Both the position numbers and the translations under genes were made by a program. DNA of 64,000 bases, from assembly GCF_022751215.1 (NCBI RefSeq), contig NZ_JAICDG010000005.1:310001-374000 (forward strand), in the 5' to 3' direction. Shown here piece after piece: positions 40,812-48,579 of the stretch; position 1 is the stretch's first letter; each line of letters opens with the position of its first letter. The notes under the pieces are model-generated. The model made no database searches, was not told where the DNA came from, and worked only from the letters and a program-made list of their open reading frames with translations. This DNA is from Actinomadura terrae (GTDB lineage: Bacteria; Actinomycetota; Actinomycetes; Streptosporangiales; Streptosporangiaceae).

Positions 40812-41775
40812 GTGCCCAACCACGCCCCTCCAGCCCCACCCACCCCACCGGCGTTCAGGCTCCGCCCGCCCGGGGCCGCCCCGCTGTTCCGCAAGACCTC
40901 CTGCGCGGTCTCCTCCGCGCATGGCCTGCCGGACTACAACGGGCACTACGGCGTGCGGGGGCTGTGCGACATCCGCCCGGCCCGCACAGCTCGACCGCTG
41001 TGCCGCCGCGCACCGCGTTCCCCCGGCGACACAGCCCCGAGAGGCCACCACGCCGCTGCCCAAGGCGGCAGGGTTGCGGGTGCTGGGGGTCAGCGACCAG
41101 GCCGCGATCGTGGACGGGTTGCCCGACGGACAGCCCCGCTACCGGCTCCAGCACCGTTTCGCGTTCCAGATCCACGACGCCGGACACCCGCACCTGATCC
41201 GCCGACACGGCCGCGCGCCCATCGGCTGGCAGGCCGACCCGAGCCGGCACAGGCCCGACGGGAAGAGAGACTTCGCATGACCCGCCACACGAGCAGCGGC
41301 CAGAACAGAGCCGAGCACGCGACCCTCACCTAGACACCAAGCGAGACTCCGGAGGGGCGCAGCCTGGATGTGACGGCACCGTGGCGGACGTACCGGTACG
41401 TCGTGGTGGACGTGGAGGGCAATGGGCAGCGCCCCCGAGGAGATCGGCGCCCCACACCACGCCGTGTGCCTGGGCTGCACCTCGACCCTGTGAGCGCCGG
41501 CCGGGCTACGGCGCCGCTCCGACCCCCGAAACCGACCAATTCGAGGACGGCGGCGGACCGTTCATGGGCCACATCGTGGCCTCGAACCCGGATGATCGTC
41601 CAGCGCGGTCGCCGCGGGCGGCGTCTAGCAGGATCAGGGCGGCGCCACCGGAGGGCACGTGGCGTCGCGGATCGGGTGACCGTCGTGACGGTACGCGTCA
41701 GACGCCGCTACTCCGCGCCTCACGAGCAGCAAGAATTCATCGCTCGCTGACCCGCGGAGCGGGTGCGGCGTACCG
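40812..41775. other. decayed region without an intact gene
   Basis: About 960 bases in which several open frames overlap and none stays protein-like. Frame 2 near 41060-41280 has 'VSDQAAIVDGLPDGQPRYRL' and 'HLIRRHGRAPIGWQADPSRH', and frame 3 near 40875-40990 has 'GLPDYNGHYGVRGLCDIR'. These look like pieces of lost genes joined by frameshifts. The exonuclease remnant is listed separately. No repeats or transposase genes were recognised. Confidence 0.45.
41370..41441 (+). pseudogene. N-terminal remnant of a DEDD 3'-5' exonuclease
   Basis: From GTG 41370 the frame reads 'WRTYRYVVVDVEGNGQRP', which is the exonuclease I motif (D-x-E) region of actinomycete DEDD-family 3'-5' exonucleases, where the text normally continues 'PPDLVELA'. 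Here it breaks after a CGCCCCCGA run and becomes nonsense. About 24 codons survive of a protein usually over 200 residues. Confidence 0.5.
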
Positions 41776-42189
41776 CTATTCGAGTTCGGCCTCTGCTTGC
41801 GTTACCGACGTTTCCGTCCAGGTCACGGTCGTCACTGGTCCCGTCAGGGGTTGATCGGCCCAATCGGTCGAGGACAGTTCCGTCGGGAGCAGATGGGCGT
41901 CGGCCGCGGTGATCGCTTCCAGGAGGTGGCGCCGTTCAACCATCTGTGCAGTGGCAGCGCGATCGATCGCGCTATCCAGGAGACGCGAGGTCGCCGTTGA
42001 GTAGACGGGGCCTGCGTGGGAAGTAGCGACCGCCTCGTGGTCGAGATCGGCGGGCCGCTGGCCGCGCTCGAATGCGGCCAGCGCCCTCGCGATGTGATCT
42101 GGCTCGATGTATCCGCAATGCTCGTCGGCGGCCAGTTCGGTCGCCAGCACACAGACTAGGCCAAATTCGTAGGAGACTTTGGCTTTCAT
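41776..42189 (-). CDS. possible Clp N-terminal-domain-like protein
   Basis: A 137-residue soluble helical protein. 'ADEHCGYIEPDHIARALAAF', 'TSRLLDSAIDRAATAQMVER' and 'RHLLEAITAADAHLLPTEL' resemble the repeated helices of Clp N domains, which bind adaptors or substrates; no ATPase domain is attached. The ATG at 42189 has a pyrimidine-rich upstream and no ribosome site, so the start may be wrong or the gene may be leaderless. It lies in an accessory, decayed stretch next to a secreted protein gene in the same direction, 9 bases away. Confidence 0.5.
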   Translation of the reverse strand: MKAKVSYEFGLVCVLATELAADEHCGYIEPDHIARALAAFERGQRPADLDHEAVATSHAGPVYSTATSRLLDSAIDRAATAQMVERRHLLEAITAADAHLLPTELSSTDWADQPLTGPVTTVTWTETSVTQAEAELE

Positions 42190-42198
42190 GGAAGGAGT

Positions 42199-42810
42199 CT
42201 AGTGCCTGGCGGGAACCCTGACTCCCGACGAGGTGGAGTTGCAGGTCACACGTTGCGGATTCTTTGGCACGCGCCGGCAGTCGCCAGGGATGCGGCCCCA
42301 GCGAACGCCGCGCTTGAGTGTAATGATCCAGGTAGCGTTCACCCGCCACAGACCCGCGCAGCGGGGGCCGGCCTCACAGACCTCAGTGGCGTGGGAATGG
42401 ACGCCGGGGTTGCATTTCTTGCTGCTGGTGCAGATGTCGGTTCTAGCGCGGCCCACGATGTGGTGGTTGAACTTCTCGCGAGCCGTGGTCGCCATGCTGG
42501 TAACGCCACCGTCGGTGCAGTTCACCCTGAAACCGTACTTGGCACCGAGGCCGACGAGGACATGCCTTGCGTAGTGAGCGACGATGTTGTTGTTGCTGGC
42601 GGCCCTACAGCGGACGGTGACCTTTGGCTTTCCTGGGGCTGTCACCTCGAAGTCGAAGGCCTCGGAGTTCTTGGCCGGTAGCGCCGCCGATTCAGCTCGG
42701 GGTGCACCGGCCGCGCTGCCGCTGACCTGGCTTGCAGAGGCAACTGTTGACATCGGGAGGGCTGCCAGTCCAGCCGTGGCGATACTGAGGGTGGCGAGTC
42801 GTTTGCTCAC
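42199..42810 (-). CDS. secreted protein with six-Cys mature domain
   Basis: A 203-residue precursor. 'RLATLSIATAGLAALPMSTV' then 'ASAS' is a Sec signal. The mature part has 'DFEVTAPGKPKVTVRCRAAS', 'HYARHVLVGLGAKYGFRVNC', 'TDICTSSKKCNPGVHSH', 'CEAGPRCAGLWRV' and 'CRRVPKNPQRVTCN', with paired Cys suited to disulfides. I do not recognise the family. The GTG start has AAAGGGGA upstream. Base composition is lower in GC than the surrounding genes, consistent with transfer. A secreted toxin or defence-like role is possible but unsupported. Confidence 0.6.
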   Translation of the reverse strand: MSKRLATLSIATAGLAALPMSTVASASQVSGSAAGAPRAESAALPAKNSEAFDFEVTAPGKPKVTVRCRAASNNNIVAHYARHVLVGLGAKYGFRVNCTDGGVTSMATTAREKFNHHIVGRARTDICTSSKKCNPGVHSHATEVCEAGPRCAGLWRVNATWIITLKRGVRWGRIPGDCRRVPKNPQRVTCNSTSSGVRVPARH

Positions 42811-43391
42811 GGGTAGTCGTTCCCCTTTCGTCTGGTGATCGAGGTGATGCAATCCATCCTTGAAGGCAGTGTCCGTTCGCGGCGCTCCCTACTAGCGCGC
42901 GATCGGATGAATGTCGATGAAACGGCGGCGGGGCGGTCACGCTCTTGCCAGGTTCCTCTGGGGGCTGCCGACCGTCTCGCATTGGGGCGATCATGCCAAC
43001 GCCGGGCAGATTTCCCCATCCGGGAATACACCGACACCTTACTGCTGGTTGGAATGCGAGTTGCTCATAATGCTCGTGGGGAACGCGTACAGGCGAACCG
43101 CAGGCAGGAGATCAGGCACGTCGGGCCTAGGGGCGGGCGGCGAAGCGGGGTGTCGACCCACGTACATGCCAGGACGGTTAGCCCCATGGGAAGCCCCGAA
43201 GAACCTTCGTGTACTCGCGCTCGACGCCTGGCGGGCAGGGCGTGCGCGGGGGCCTATGGCCGCTCGATTACGGGCCTCAAGGAACCGAAGAAACCCCTGT
43301 ACATCTGGTGTACGTATTTTCCCCGATGGTCTGACACAGGAGTCATCTGTAAGTTGATTTCGACTTTCACCGCGATCAAGGAGGTTGGATT
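42811..43391. other. intergenic region between divergent secreted-protein genes
   Basis: About 580 bases of lower GC. Open frames present have no ribosome site and read as low-complexity text. Near the plus-strand gene are TGTACATCTGGTGTACGT (two TGTAC copies, 43300-43317) and AT-rich DNA to 43378, which probably hold its promoter. Nothing else is supported. Confidence 0.4.
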
Positions 43392-43949
43392 TTGCGGTAT
43401 CGAAGGCTTACAGAATGCAAGCTGTCGGCCCCTAGGGTTGCGGGTGCGCTGATCCCGCTTGCGCTCATGATGACCGCGTCACCGGCGTTGGCCGAGAGCG
43501 GAAATCCGGCCGATGTCGCCGTGTTAGGCAGTAAGATGACCGTCTCGCTCGATGACGTGAAGTTGCCCCAAGGCGATCCCGCTGCTCGGATTGGCTGGGC
43601 AGGCAGCCACCGGGGGAAGTGGAGGAGCGTCGACGGCTCCAGGACCGTCAGTGCCGCCGGAAGCTTCGCCTGGTACCCCGACCGGGTGAACATCAACGGC
43701 TACCTCAAGGATTCTCGGCGTGACAGGTACGCGGCGGGGATCGACTTTCTCGTGGCCGAGAGGGGAGAGGGCATTATTCAACCTCTAACTCTCCTCAAGA
43801 GACGCAGTCGCAAACCAAATCCTGGGCCCGGAAAGGCGAAGTTCGACTGGACCACGGCCTACAACGACGGGTTCTGGGTCCGAGAATGCCTGGTCAAAGT
43901 GTCCAAGCCGTATAAGCGGACCTGCGGAAGATGGAAGAAGATCTTCTGA
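43392..43949 (+). CDS. secreted protein of unknown function, TTG start
   Basis: A 185-residue precursor. 'RVAGALIPLALMMTASPALA' is a Sec signal with AxA cleavage. The mature part has 'DVAVLGSKMTVSLDDVKLPQ', 'AASGSFAWYPD'-like text ('SAAGSFAWYPDRVNINGYLK') and a C-terminal 'VRECLVKVSKPYKRTCGRW' with two Cys. I do not recognise the family; a beta-sandwich is likely. AAGGAGG seven bases before TTG 43392 makes this rare start convincing. It stands in the accessory stretch near the second regulatory module, and its GC is below that of the core genes. Confidence 0.6.
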   Translation: MRYRRLTECKLSAPRVAGALIPLALMMTASPALAESGNPADVAVLGSKMTVSLDDVKLPQGDPAARIGWAGSHRGKWRSVDGSRTVSAAGSFAWYPDRVNINGYLKDSRRDRYAAGIDFLVAERGEGIIQPLTLLKRRSRKPNPGPGKAKFDWTTAYNDGFWVRECLVKVSKPYKRTCGRWKKIF

Positions 43950-43956
43950 CCGTCGT

Positions 43957-44088
43957 CGAGTCCCTGGTTGTGGAGGTCGGGGGCCAGGTGCAGGTCGGCG
44001 GCGCGGGTGCTGTCGGTCAGCACCTCGCCGGCCAGGGGCGTCGCGCTTGACTGGGCGGGGTCGGTGATGTGCGAACACGACGGGCACG
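43957..44088 (-). pseudogene. short gene fragment on the minus strand
   Basis: Read on the minus strand from 44088 the text is 'PCPSCSHITDPAQSSATPLA' followed by 'GEVLTDSTRAADLHLAP' and 'DLHNQGLDDG', more protein-like than its alternatives. It has no start and is cut off by the secreted-protein gene. It is probably a remnant; the family is not recognised. Confidence 0.25.
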
Positions 44089-44284
44089 GGTGTCTACGGC
44101 ACCCGCGAGGACGTACAGAAGGAACCTGCCGACGTGATCGTCACGGCCGGAATCGCCGTACCGGAGGCGACGCCAACGACGCCGCCGCGCATCTCGAAAA
44201 GCGCCTGAGCGTCGTAACCGAGCGCGTCAGGGTGTGAGAGGGCCATGCGAAGCAACTCCGAAGGGGGATGCGGAGGGGGCGCGG

Positions 44285-44446
44285 TGCAACTCCGAGATCG
44301 ACCAGCTGCCGGAGCAGATGCCAGCGGCCGAGAAGGCCCTCAACGACGCGATGGGCTACCGGGTGACCTTCCGGGCGCACGAGGGCGTCAGCCGCTTCTT
44401 CGCCGCCTGGACGTGCTGGGGTGGCGTCGCCTGCAAGCCGTCGTGA
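44285..44446 (+). pseudogene. C-terminal remnant of a DUF574 methyltransferase
   Basis: The frame reads 'EIDQLPEQMPAAEKALNDAM', 'GYRVTFRAHEGVSRFFA', then 'GGVACKPS' and stop. This parallels the end of the intact gene at 39454 ('DQLPDHMAAAEKALTDAMGY', 'GGVARKP'). The part equivalent to the last active-site strand ('LDLLDPGVVAV') is deleted and shifted. About 200 upstream residues are missing. It lies next to the second regulatory module. Confidence 0.8.
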
Positions 44447-44449
44447 CTG

Positions 44450-44653
44450 CTACGCCTTTCGTTGTGTGGTGCCCTGGGCGAGGAGTGCGTGGATCTTCTT
44501 CTCGGGGTAGCGGCGGTGGCCGCCGAGCGTCCAGACGAAGGGGATCTTCCCTTGCTGTGCCCAGCGTGTGACGGTCTTGGCGTCCACGCGGAACATGTTG
44601 GCGACCTCGCCCGGGGTGAGGAGGGCCTCGAACTCTGCTGTTCTCTTCGCCAT
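44450..44653 (-). CDS. BldC-like MerR-type DNA-binding protein (copy 2)
   Basis: Sixty-seven residues differing from the copy at 6665 only at residue 2 and the last residue ('MAKRTAEFEALL', 'GTTQRKA'). The helix-turn-helix 'VANMFRVDAKTVTRWAQQGK' and wing 'WTLGGHRRYPEKK' are unchanged, so both proteins should bind the same DNA. The gene is last in its operon, behind the ATPase gene by 25 bases. AGGAGA precedes the ATG as in copy 1. Confidence 0.9.
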   Translation of the reverse strand: MAKRTAEFEALLTPGEVANMFRVDAKTVTRWAQQGKIPFVWTLGGHRRYPEKKIHALLAQGTTQRKA

Positions 44654-44678
44654 TGGGGGTCTCCTTGGGGGGTGGCGT

Positions 44679-45143
44679 TCAGGGGAGGGTGAGGCGCCGG
44701 ACGGAGGTGATGCGCAGTACGGCCCACACCGTCTTGCCGCTGCGCTCTTTGCGCACGCCGTGGCGCCGGGACAGGGCCTGCACGATGGTCATGCCCCACC
44801 CGTGCGGGTCGGGTGCGTCGTCCGGTACGGGTTCGGTGGGCATGGCCAGGTCGGGTTCGCCCTTCTTGGGCTGCTTCTTGGCGTAGTCGTGGACCTCGAT
44901 ATGGAAGCCGTCCTTGGAGACGAACATCCGCAACGTGATCGGACGCCTGGTCGCCCGGATGGCGTTGGAGACCAGCTCGACGGCCACCAGGACGGCGTCC
45001 TCGGTGGTCTCGGTCCCGATGTTGTAGGCGGCCGCCGCCGCCCGCACCAGGCACCGCACATCGGGCAGCACACTCGGCGTGGCGGCCAGCTTGTGGCGCA
45101 CCGCCACCATGACCGAGGCCCTCTCATCGACGCGCGGGGTCAT
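44679..45143 (-). CDS. RsbW-like ATPase (copy 2)
   Basis: A 154-residue GHKL-type ATPase, the twin of the gene at 6176. The N box 'AVELVSNAIRATRRPITL' and the G1 box 'DPHGWGMTIVQAL' are intact. Differences are few (for example 'DYAKKQPKK' for 'DFAKNKPKK'). Here the start is ATG and overlaps the upstream stop by four bases (ATGA). Both copies keep all nucleotide-binding motifs, so neither is decaying. Confidence 0.9.
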   Translation of the reverse strand: MTPRVDERASVMVAVRHKLAATPSVLPDVRCLVRAAAAAYNIGTETTEDAVLVAVELVSNAIRATRRPITLRMFVSKDGFHIEVHDYAKKQPKKGEPDLAMPTEPVPDDAPDPHGWGMTIVQALSRRHGVRKERSGKTVWAVLRITSVRRLTLP

Positions 45144-45433
45144 GCCCCACTCACCCCCGGCCGGGCGCGGTCGGCCAGGACGTCCTGCTGCTCCATAAGC
45201 GCAGCGAGACTTTCCCTGTTAGTAGCTGTGAGAGTGTCCACCAGACGGACATCGCCCCCCAACAATTCGGGCAGCCGGAGGTGCACCACCCACATTTCGT
45301 CGTCCGCCCTCTGGTACGGCTCCGCCCAGCGTCCTACCTGCTCACCGGCACCCGGAAGCGGGTCACTCGCTTCAATGTACGGAATGTCCATACTGCGGCC
45401 ACTGCTCGATTTTGTGGATCTCTGATGGTCCAT
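45140..45433 (-). CDS. small protein of a WhiJ-type module (copy 2)
   Basis: A 97-residue twin of the gene at 5886. The core 'RWAEPYQRADDEMWVVHLRL' and 'RLVDTLTATNRESLAALMEQ' is conserved, and the N- and C-terminal ends vary ('MDHQRSTKSSSGRS', 'RARPGVSGA'). About 40 upstream bases, including CGCAGACACAC on this strand, match copy 1. It is first in its operon, diverging from the XRE regulator. Function is unknown. Confidence 0.75.
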   Translation of the reverse strand: MDHQRSTKSSSGRSMDIPYIEASDPLPGAGEQVGRWAEPYQRADDEMWVVHLRLPELLGGDVRLVDTLTATNRESLAALMEQQDVLADRARPGVSGA

Positions 45434-45499
45434 GGGAACATCCAGATTTCGTGTGTCTGCGTTGTCTGCAACACATCGTTAAACTCCGGGCTATCATCG

Positions 45500-45539
45500 G
45501 CTACAGAACCGCGCCTACAGACGCCCCCCAATACCTACA
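45500..45539. promoter_or_regulatory. three CTACAG copies before the XRE regulator
   Basis: CTACAG occurs at 45500, 45514 and 45534. The last is part of ACCTAC-N8-GTAGGT, a 6-base inverted repeat ending near 45550, 22 bases before the regulator start. These are candidate operator sites for this copy's regulator. I do not see the array upstream of the copy-1 regulator, in line with their different DNA-binding domains. Confidence 0.45.
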
Positions 45540-45571
45540 GCCTGCGGTAGGTTGGCCGGAAAGGTTCGCAC

Positions 45572-46375
45572 ATGTCCGAGATTGACCCCATGACCTCCGC
45601 GCACGACTTCTACATCTTCCACATGAAGCGGTACCGCGAAGCGGCGGGGCTATCGCAGGAAGCCCTCGGCGGCAAGGTCGGCTACACGGGCAAAATGGTC
45701 GGCCTTGTGGAGACGAAGAAGCGCCGCTTCAACACCAAAATGTCCGTCGCCATGGACAGGCTGTACGAGGTCCCGAAGTTCTTCGAGGCCATGCTCCCCC
45801 GCATCGCCGAGGAGGTCGGGCTGCCGCCGGGGTTCTGGGAGTACGTCGAGGAGGAGGTGCGAGCGTCCCAGATTCGCATGTACAACCAGAACTACATCCC
45901 CGGACTGCTCCAGACTGAGGATTACGCCCGAGCGGTCGTCAAGGCCGGTAGGCGACCCGACAGGGTCGGAGAGTTGGTCGCAACGCGAATGGAGCGCCAG
46001 GAAGTCCTTCGACGAGAGGATCCGCCGAGCGTCGTCGTTCTCCTGGAGGAAGGCGTCCTGAGGAAGATGGCTGGGACTCCCGAGGTCACCAGACAGCAAC
46101 TCTCCCACCTGCTGATGCTCATCCGAGAACCCAACATCGCGATCTACGTCATCCCGGCCAACGCTCAGGTCTTCCCCGAGAGCAGCTTCACCGTCCTGTC
46201 CTTCGACAACGAGCCCGATCTTGGGTACGAAGAGTCGGTAGGAGGTAGGGGTCGGCTCCTGGAGCCGGGCCCACACGTGACAGAGCTGGGAGTAGGGTTC
46301 GAGCTGATTAGGGAATCAGCCCTGGCAGCAGCCGATTCCGAGGCTCTGATCCGATCGGTGATGGAGGCTGGATGA
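45572..46375 (+). CDS. XRE-family regulator with DUF5753 domain (copy 2)
   Basis: A 267-residue regulator. The helix-turn-helix 'YREAAGLSQEALGGKVGYTG' is followed by 'VGLVETKKRRFNTKMSVAMD', then the DUF5753 domain 'QNYIPGLLQTEDYARAVVKA', 'ATRMERQEVLRREDPPSVVV' and the ending 'ALAAADSEALIRSVMEAG'. It is the positional twin of the gene at 4961 and conserved in the C-terminal landmarks, but the first 90 residues are clearly different. The two proteins therefore probably read different operators and partners. The stop overlaps the DUF397 start (ATGA). Confidence 0.9.
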   Translation: MSEIDPMTSAHDFYIFHMKRYREAAGLSQEALGGKVGYTGKMVGLVETKKRRFNTKMSVAMDRLYEVPKFFEAMLPRIAEEVGLPPGFWEYVEEEVRASQIRMYNQNYIPGLLQTEDYARAVVKAGRRPDRVGELVATRMERQEVLRREDPPSVVVLLEEGVLRKMAGTPEVTRQQLSHLLMLIREPNIAIYVIPANAQVFPESSFTVLSFDNEPDLGYEESVGGRGRLLEPGPHVTELGVGFELIRESALAAADSEALIRSVMEAG

Positions 46376-46566
46376 TCAACCAGGTCACGTGGCGCAAGTC
46401 GAGCCACAGCGGCGGAGAAGGTGGTCAGTGCGTCGAGCTGGCCTCCTTGGACAGCTCGGTCGGCGTCCGGGACAGCAAGGACCCGCAGGGCCCCCACCTC
46501 AGCGTTGGCCGCGAGGCCCTGGCGGGCCTCCTCGGTCGGATCAAGTCCGGGGAACTAGACCTCTAG
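46372..46566 (+). CDS. DUF397 protein (copy 2)
   Basis: Sixty-four residues: 'VTWRKSSHSGGEGGQCVELA', 'SVGVRDSKDPQGPHLSVGRE' and 'ALAGLLGRIKSGELDL'. About two-thirds of the residues match the twin at 4764, most strongly in the centre and C-terminus, with a different N-terminus. It is coupled to the regulator by the ATGA overlap and followed within 12 bases by the shared terminator hairpin. Confidence 0.9.
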   Translation: MINQVTWRKSSHSGGEGGQCVELASLDSSVGVRDSKDPQGPHLSVGREALAGLLGRIKSGELDL

Positions 46567-46577
46567 CCGCCACAAGG

Positions 46578-46610
46578 GAGCCCCTCGACCTCGGTCGAGG
46601 GGTTCTTTTA
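46578..46610 (+). terminator. hairpin terminator with U-tract
   Basis: GAGCCCCTCGACC (46578-46590) pairs with GGTCGAGGGGTTC (46593-46605, one G-T pair), followed by TTTTA. It is the same stem as at 4725 but with a real U-tract, so it should stop transcription after the DUF397 gene efficiently. Confidence 0.85.
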
Positions 46611-46710
46611 TGGGTCGTGGCGATGAGTTTCGTGTGTGTCCGTGGTCGATACGGCTGGACACACCGGCAGCGGTGGGCCGTGCCGGGAGCGTTCCGGCGC
46701 GGAGGAGCAC

Positions 46711-47991
46711 ATGGAGGCAGTGATGAGCGTCGACGACTCCCGGCAGGGGCACACCGTCCGGACCGGTGGGCAGGGGGCTCCCAAGGTCCTGGTGGCGGGG
46801 GCGAGCATCGCGGGACCCGCGCTGGCGCACTGGCTGCGGCGGCGGGGGGCCGAGGTGACCGTGGTGGAGCGGGCTCCCGAGCTGCGTCCCGGCGGGCAGG
46901 CGGTGGACGCGCGCGGGGTCGCCAGGGAGGTCATCGAGCGGATGGGGCTGGACGCGGCGGTGCGCGCGGCGTGCACCGACACCGCGGGCGCGCACACCGT
47001 GGACGCGGACGGGAAGGTGCTGGAGACCTTCCACGCCGAAGACGACGGGGGCGACGGGTACATCGCGGACATCGAGATCCTGCGCGGGGACCTCGCCCAA
47101 GTGCTCTACGACGACACCCGCGACGGCGTCGAGTACGTCTTCGGCGACCGGATCGCCGGGCTCGACCAGGACGCGGACGGGGTCGACGTGGTCTTCGCGG
47201 GCGGCGACCGGCGGCGCTTCGACCTGGTGATCGGGGCCGACGGGCTGCACTCGGAGCTGCGGGCGATGGTCTTCGGGCCGCATGAGCGGTTCCTCCGCCA
47301 CCTCGGGCAGGTGCTCGCCTTCTACAGTGTGCCCAACGAGTTCGGCCTGGACCGCTGGCTGCTGGAGCACCAGGACCAGGAGTCCGGGCGCTCCGCTTTG
47401 CTGCGGCCCATCCAGGACGCCACCCGCGCGATGGCCATGTTCTACTTCCCCTCGGCCGACTTCACCGTCGACCACCGCGACGTCGCGGCCCAGAAGGCCC
47501 TGGTGCGCGAGCGGATGGCGGGCCTCGGCTGGTTGACCCCGGGCATCCTCGCGCACCTGGACGACACCCCCGACTTCTACCTCGACCAGGTCGCCCAGGT
47601 GGTGCTGGACCGCTGGTCGAGTGGACGGGTGGGGCTGCTCGGGGACGCGGCGTTCTGCTCCTCGCCGATGTCCGGGCAGGGCACCGGCCTGGCCCTGGTC
47701 GGCGCCTACCTGCTGGCCGGAGAGCTGGCCGCCGCCGGATGGGACCCGGCCGCCGGGTTCGCCCGCTACGAGGAGCGGATGCGCTCGTTCGTCGAGGCCA
47801 ACCAGGAGATCGGCCGGCTGAACGCCCGCAGCCGCGAGGTCCCCGGCCCCGACGCCGAGCCGCTCCCCGATTTCACCGGCGAGTGGTTCATGGAGCTGGT
47901 CGGCCGCGCGATCAACGGCGTCGAGCTGCCCGACTACGCGGGGGTGCCGGACTCCGCCGGACCGCCGATCGCCTCGCCGTCCAAGCCGTAA
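46711..47991 (+). CDS. FAD-dependent monooxygenase (TetX/PHBH type)
   Basis: A 426-residue flavoprotein. The FAD ADP loop is 'VLVAGASIAGPALAHWLRRR' (G-x-x-x-x-G form), the DG motif is 'DLVIGADGLHSELRAM', and the GD motif is 'GRVGLLGDAAFCSSPMSGQG'. Together these mark class A flavin hydroxylases, which use NAD(P)H and O2 and often hydroxylate aromatics or inactivate tetracycline-like drugs. No C-terminal thioredoxin-like domain is present. GGAGGAG precedes ATG 46711; ATG 46723 has its own GGAGG and could be the start. It has its own promoter region after the terminator and no operon partner. Confidence 0.9.
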   Translation: MEAVMSVDDSRQGHTVRTGGQGAPKVLVAGASIAGPALAHWLRRRGAEVTVVERAPELRPGGQAVDARGVAREVIERMGLDAAVRAACTDTAGAHTVDADGKVLETFHAEDDGGDGYIADIEILRGDLAQVLYDDTRDGVEYVFGDRIAGLDQDADGVDVVFAGGDRRRFDLVIGADGLHSELRAMVFGPHERFLRHLGQVLAFYSVPNEFGLDRWLLEHQDQESGRSALLRPIQDATRAMAMFYFPSADFTVDHRDVAAQKALVRERMAGLGWLTPGILAHLDDTPDFYLDQVAQVVLDRWSSGRVGLLGDAAFCSSPMSGQGTGLALVGAYLLAGELAAAGWDPAAGFARYEERMRSFVEANQEIGRLNARSREVPGPDAEPLPDFTGEWFMELVGRAINGVELPDYAGVPDSAGPPIASPSKP

Positions 47992-48021
47992 CCGCCGCGC
48001 GGGACCACGCGATGTGCCTGC

Positions 48022-48495
48022 TCAGACGCGTTCGCCGTGTTCGAGGTAGCGGGTGGTCCCGTCGCGGTGGGCGGCATGGGCGTGGACGAGGCGGCGGGCG
48101 AGGCGCGGAATGGTCAGGTCGTGAATCCGGGCGATGTCGTGGAAGCGATAACCGACGAGTTCGCCCGGATCGAGCCGGACGGCGTCGAGCTGGTCAGCGG
48201 TGAGGCGGCCACCGTCGAAGAGAAAGAGGATTTTGTCGCCCTCGGCCGCATTGGGCGCCCAGTCGGCGGCCAGGAGCCGACCGATCCGCGGGCGGATGCC
48301 CAACTCCTCGGCGACCTCGCGTACCGCGGCCTGGTGCGGCGTTTCGTCATGCTCAACGTAGCCACCGGGGATATCCCGGTAATCCTTGTACGACGGATCG
48401 ACGAGCATGACGCGGTCGTCATCGTCGAAGAACAGGACACCCGCCGCCGCTCGGGCGCGGGCGAAGGACGCCACCGGGTCATCGGTCACGGACAT
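48022..48495 (-). CDS. NUDIX hydrolase
   Basis: A 157-residue protein. The Nudix box 'GGYVEHDETPHQAAVREVAE' plus 'ELGI' has all conserved Glu for Mg binding. It hydrolyses a nucleoside diphosphate linked to another group; the substrate is unknown. 'HAAHRDGTTRYLEHGERV' forms the C-terminus. It is convergent with the monooxygenase gene and has no obvious partner. Confidence 0.9.
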   Translation of the reverse strand: MSVTDDPVASFARARAAAGVLFFDDDDRVMLVDPSYKDYRDIPGGYVEHDETPHQAAVREVAEELGIRPRIGRLLAADWAPNAAEGDKILFLFDGGRLTADQLDAVRLDPGELVGYRFHDIARIHDLTIPRLARRLVHAHAAHRDGTTRYLEHGERV

Positions 48496-48579
48496 CGAGC
48501 GTAGGAGGCGGCCGACCGCACCGCCGTCCCCCGGCCCCGTCCCGGCGAGCCGGGGCGGGCCGAGGGGGCCGGTACTCGA

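Larger units (their letters stand above)
44450..46605. repeat. regulatory module, copy 2 of an inverted duplication
   Basis: This inverted copy of the block at 4721-6868 carries the BldC-like, ATPase and 97-residue genes (minus) and the XRE regulator and DUF397 genes (plus), ended by the same hairpin. The ATPase and BldC-like DNA are highly similar to copy 1, while the XRE regulators match poorly in the DNA-binding half. The copies face each other across about 37.6 kb. Confidence 0.85.
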
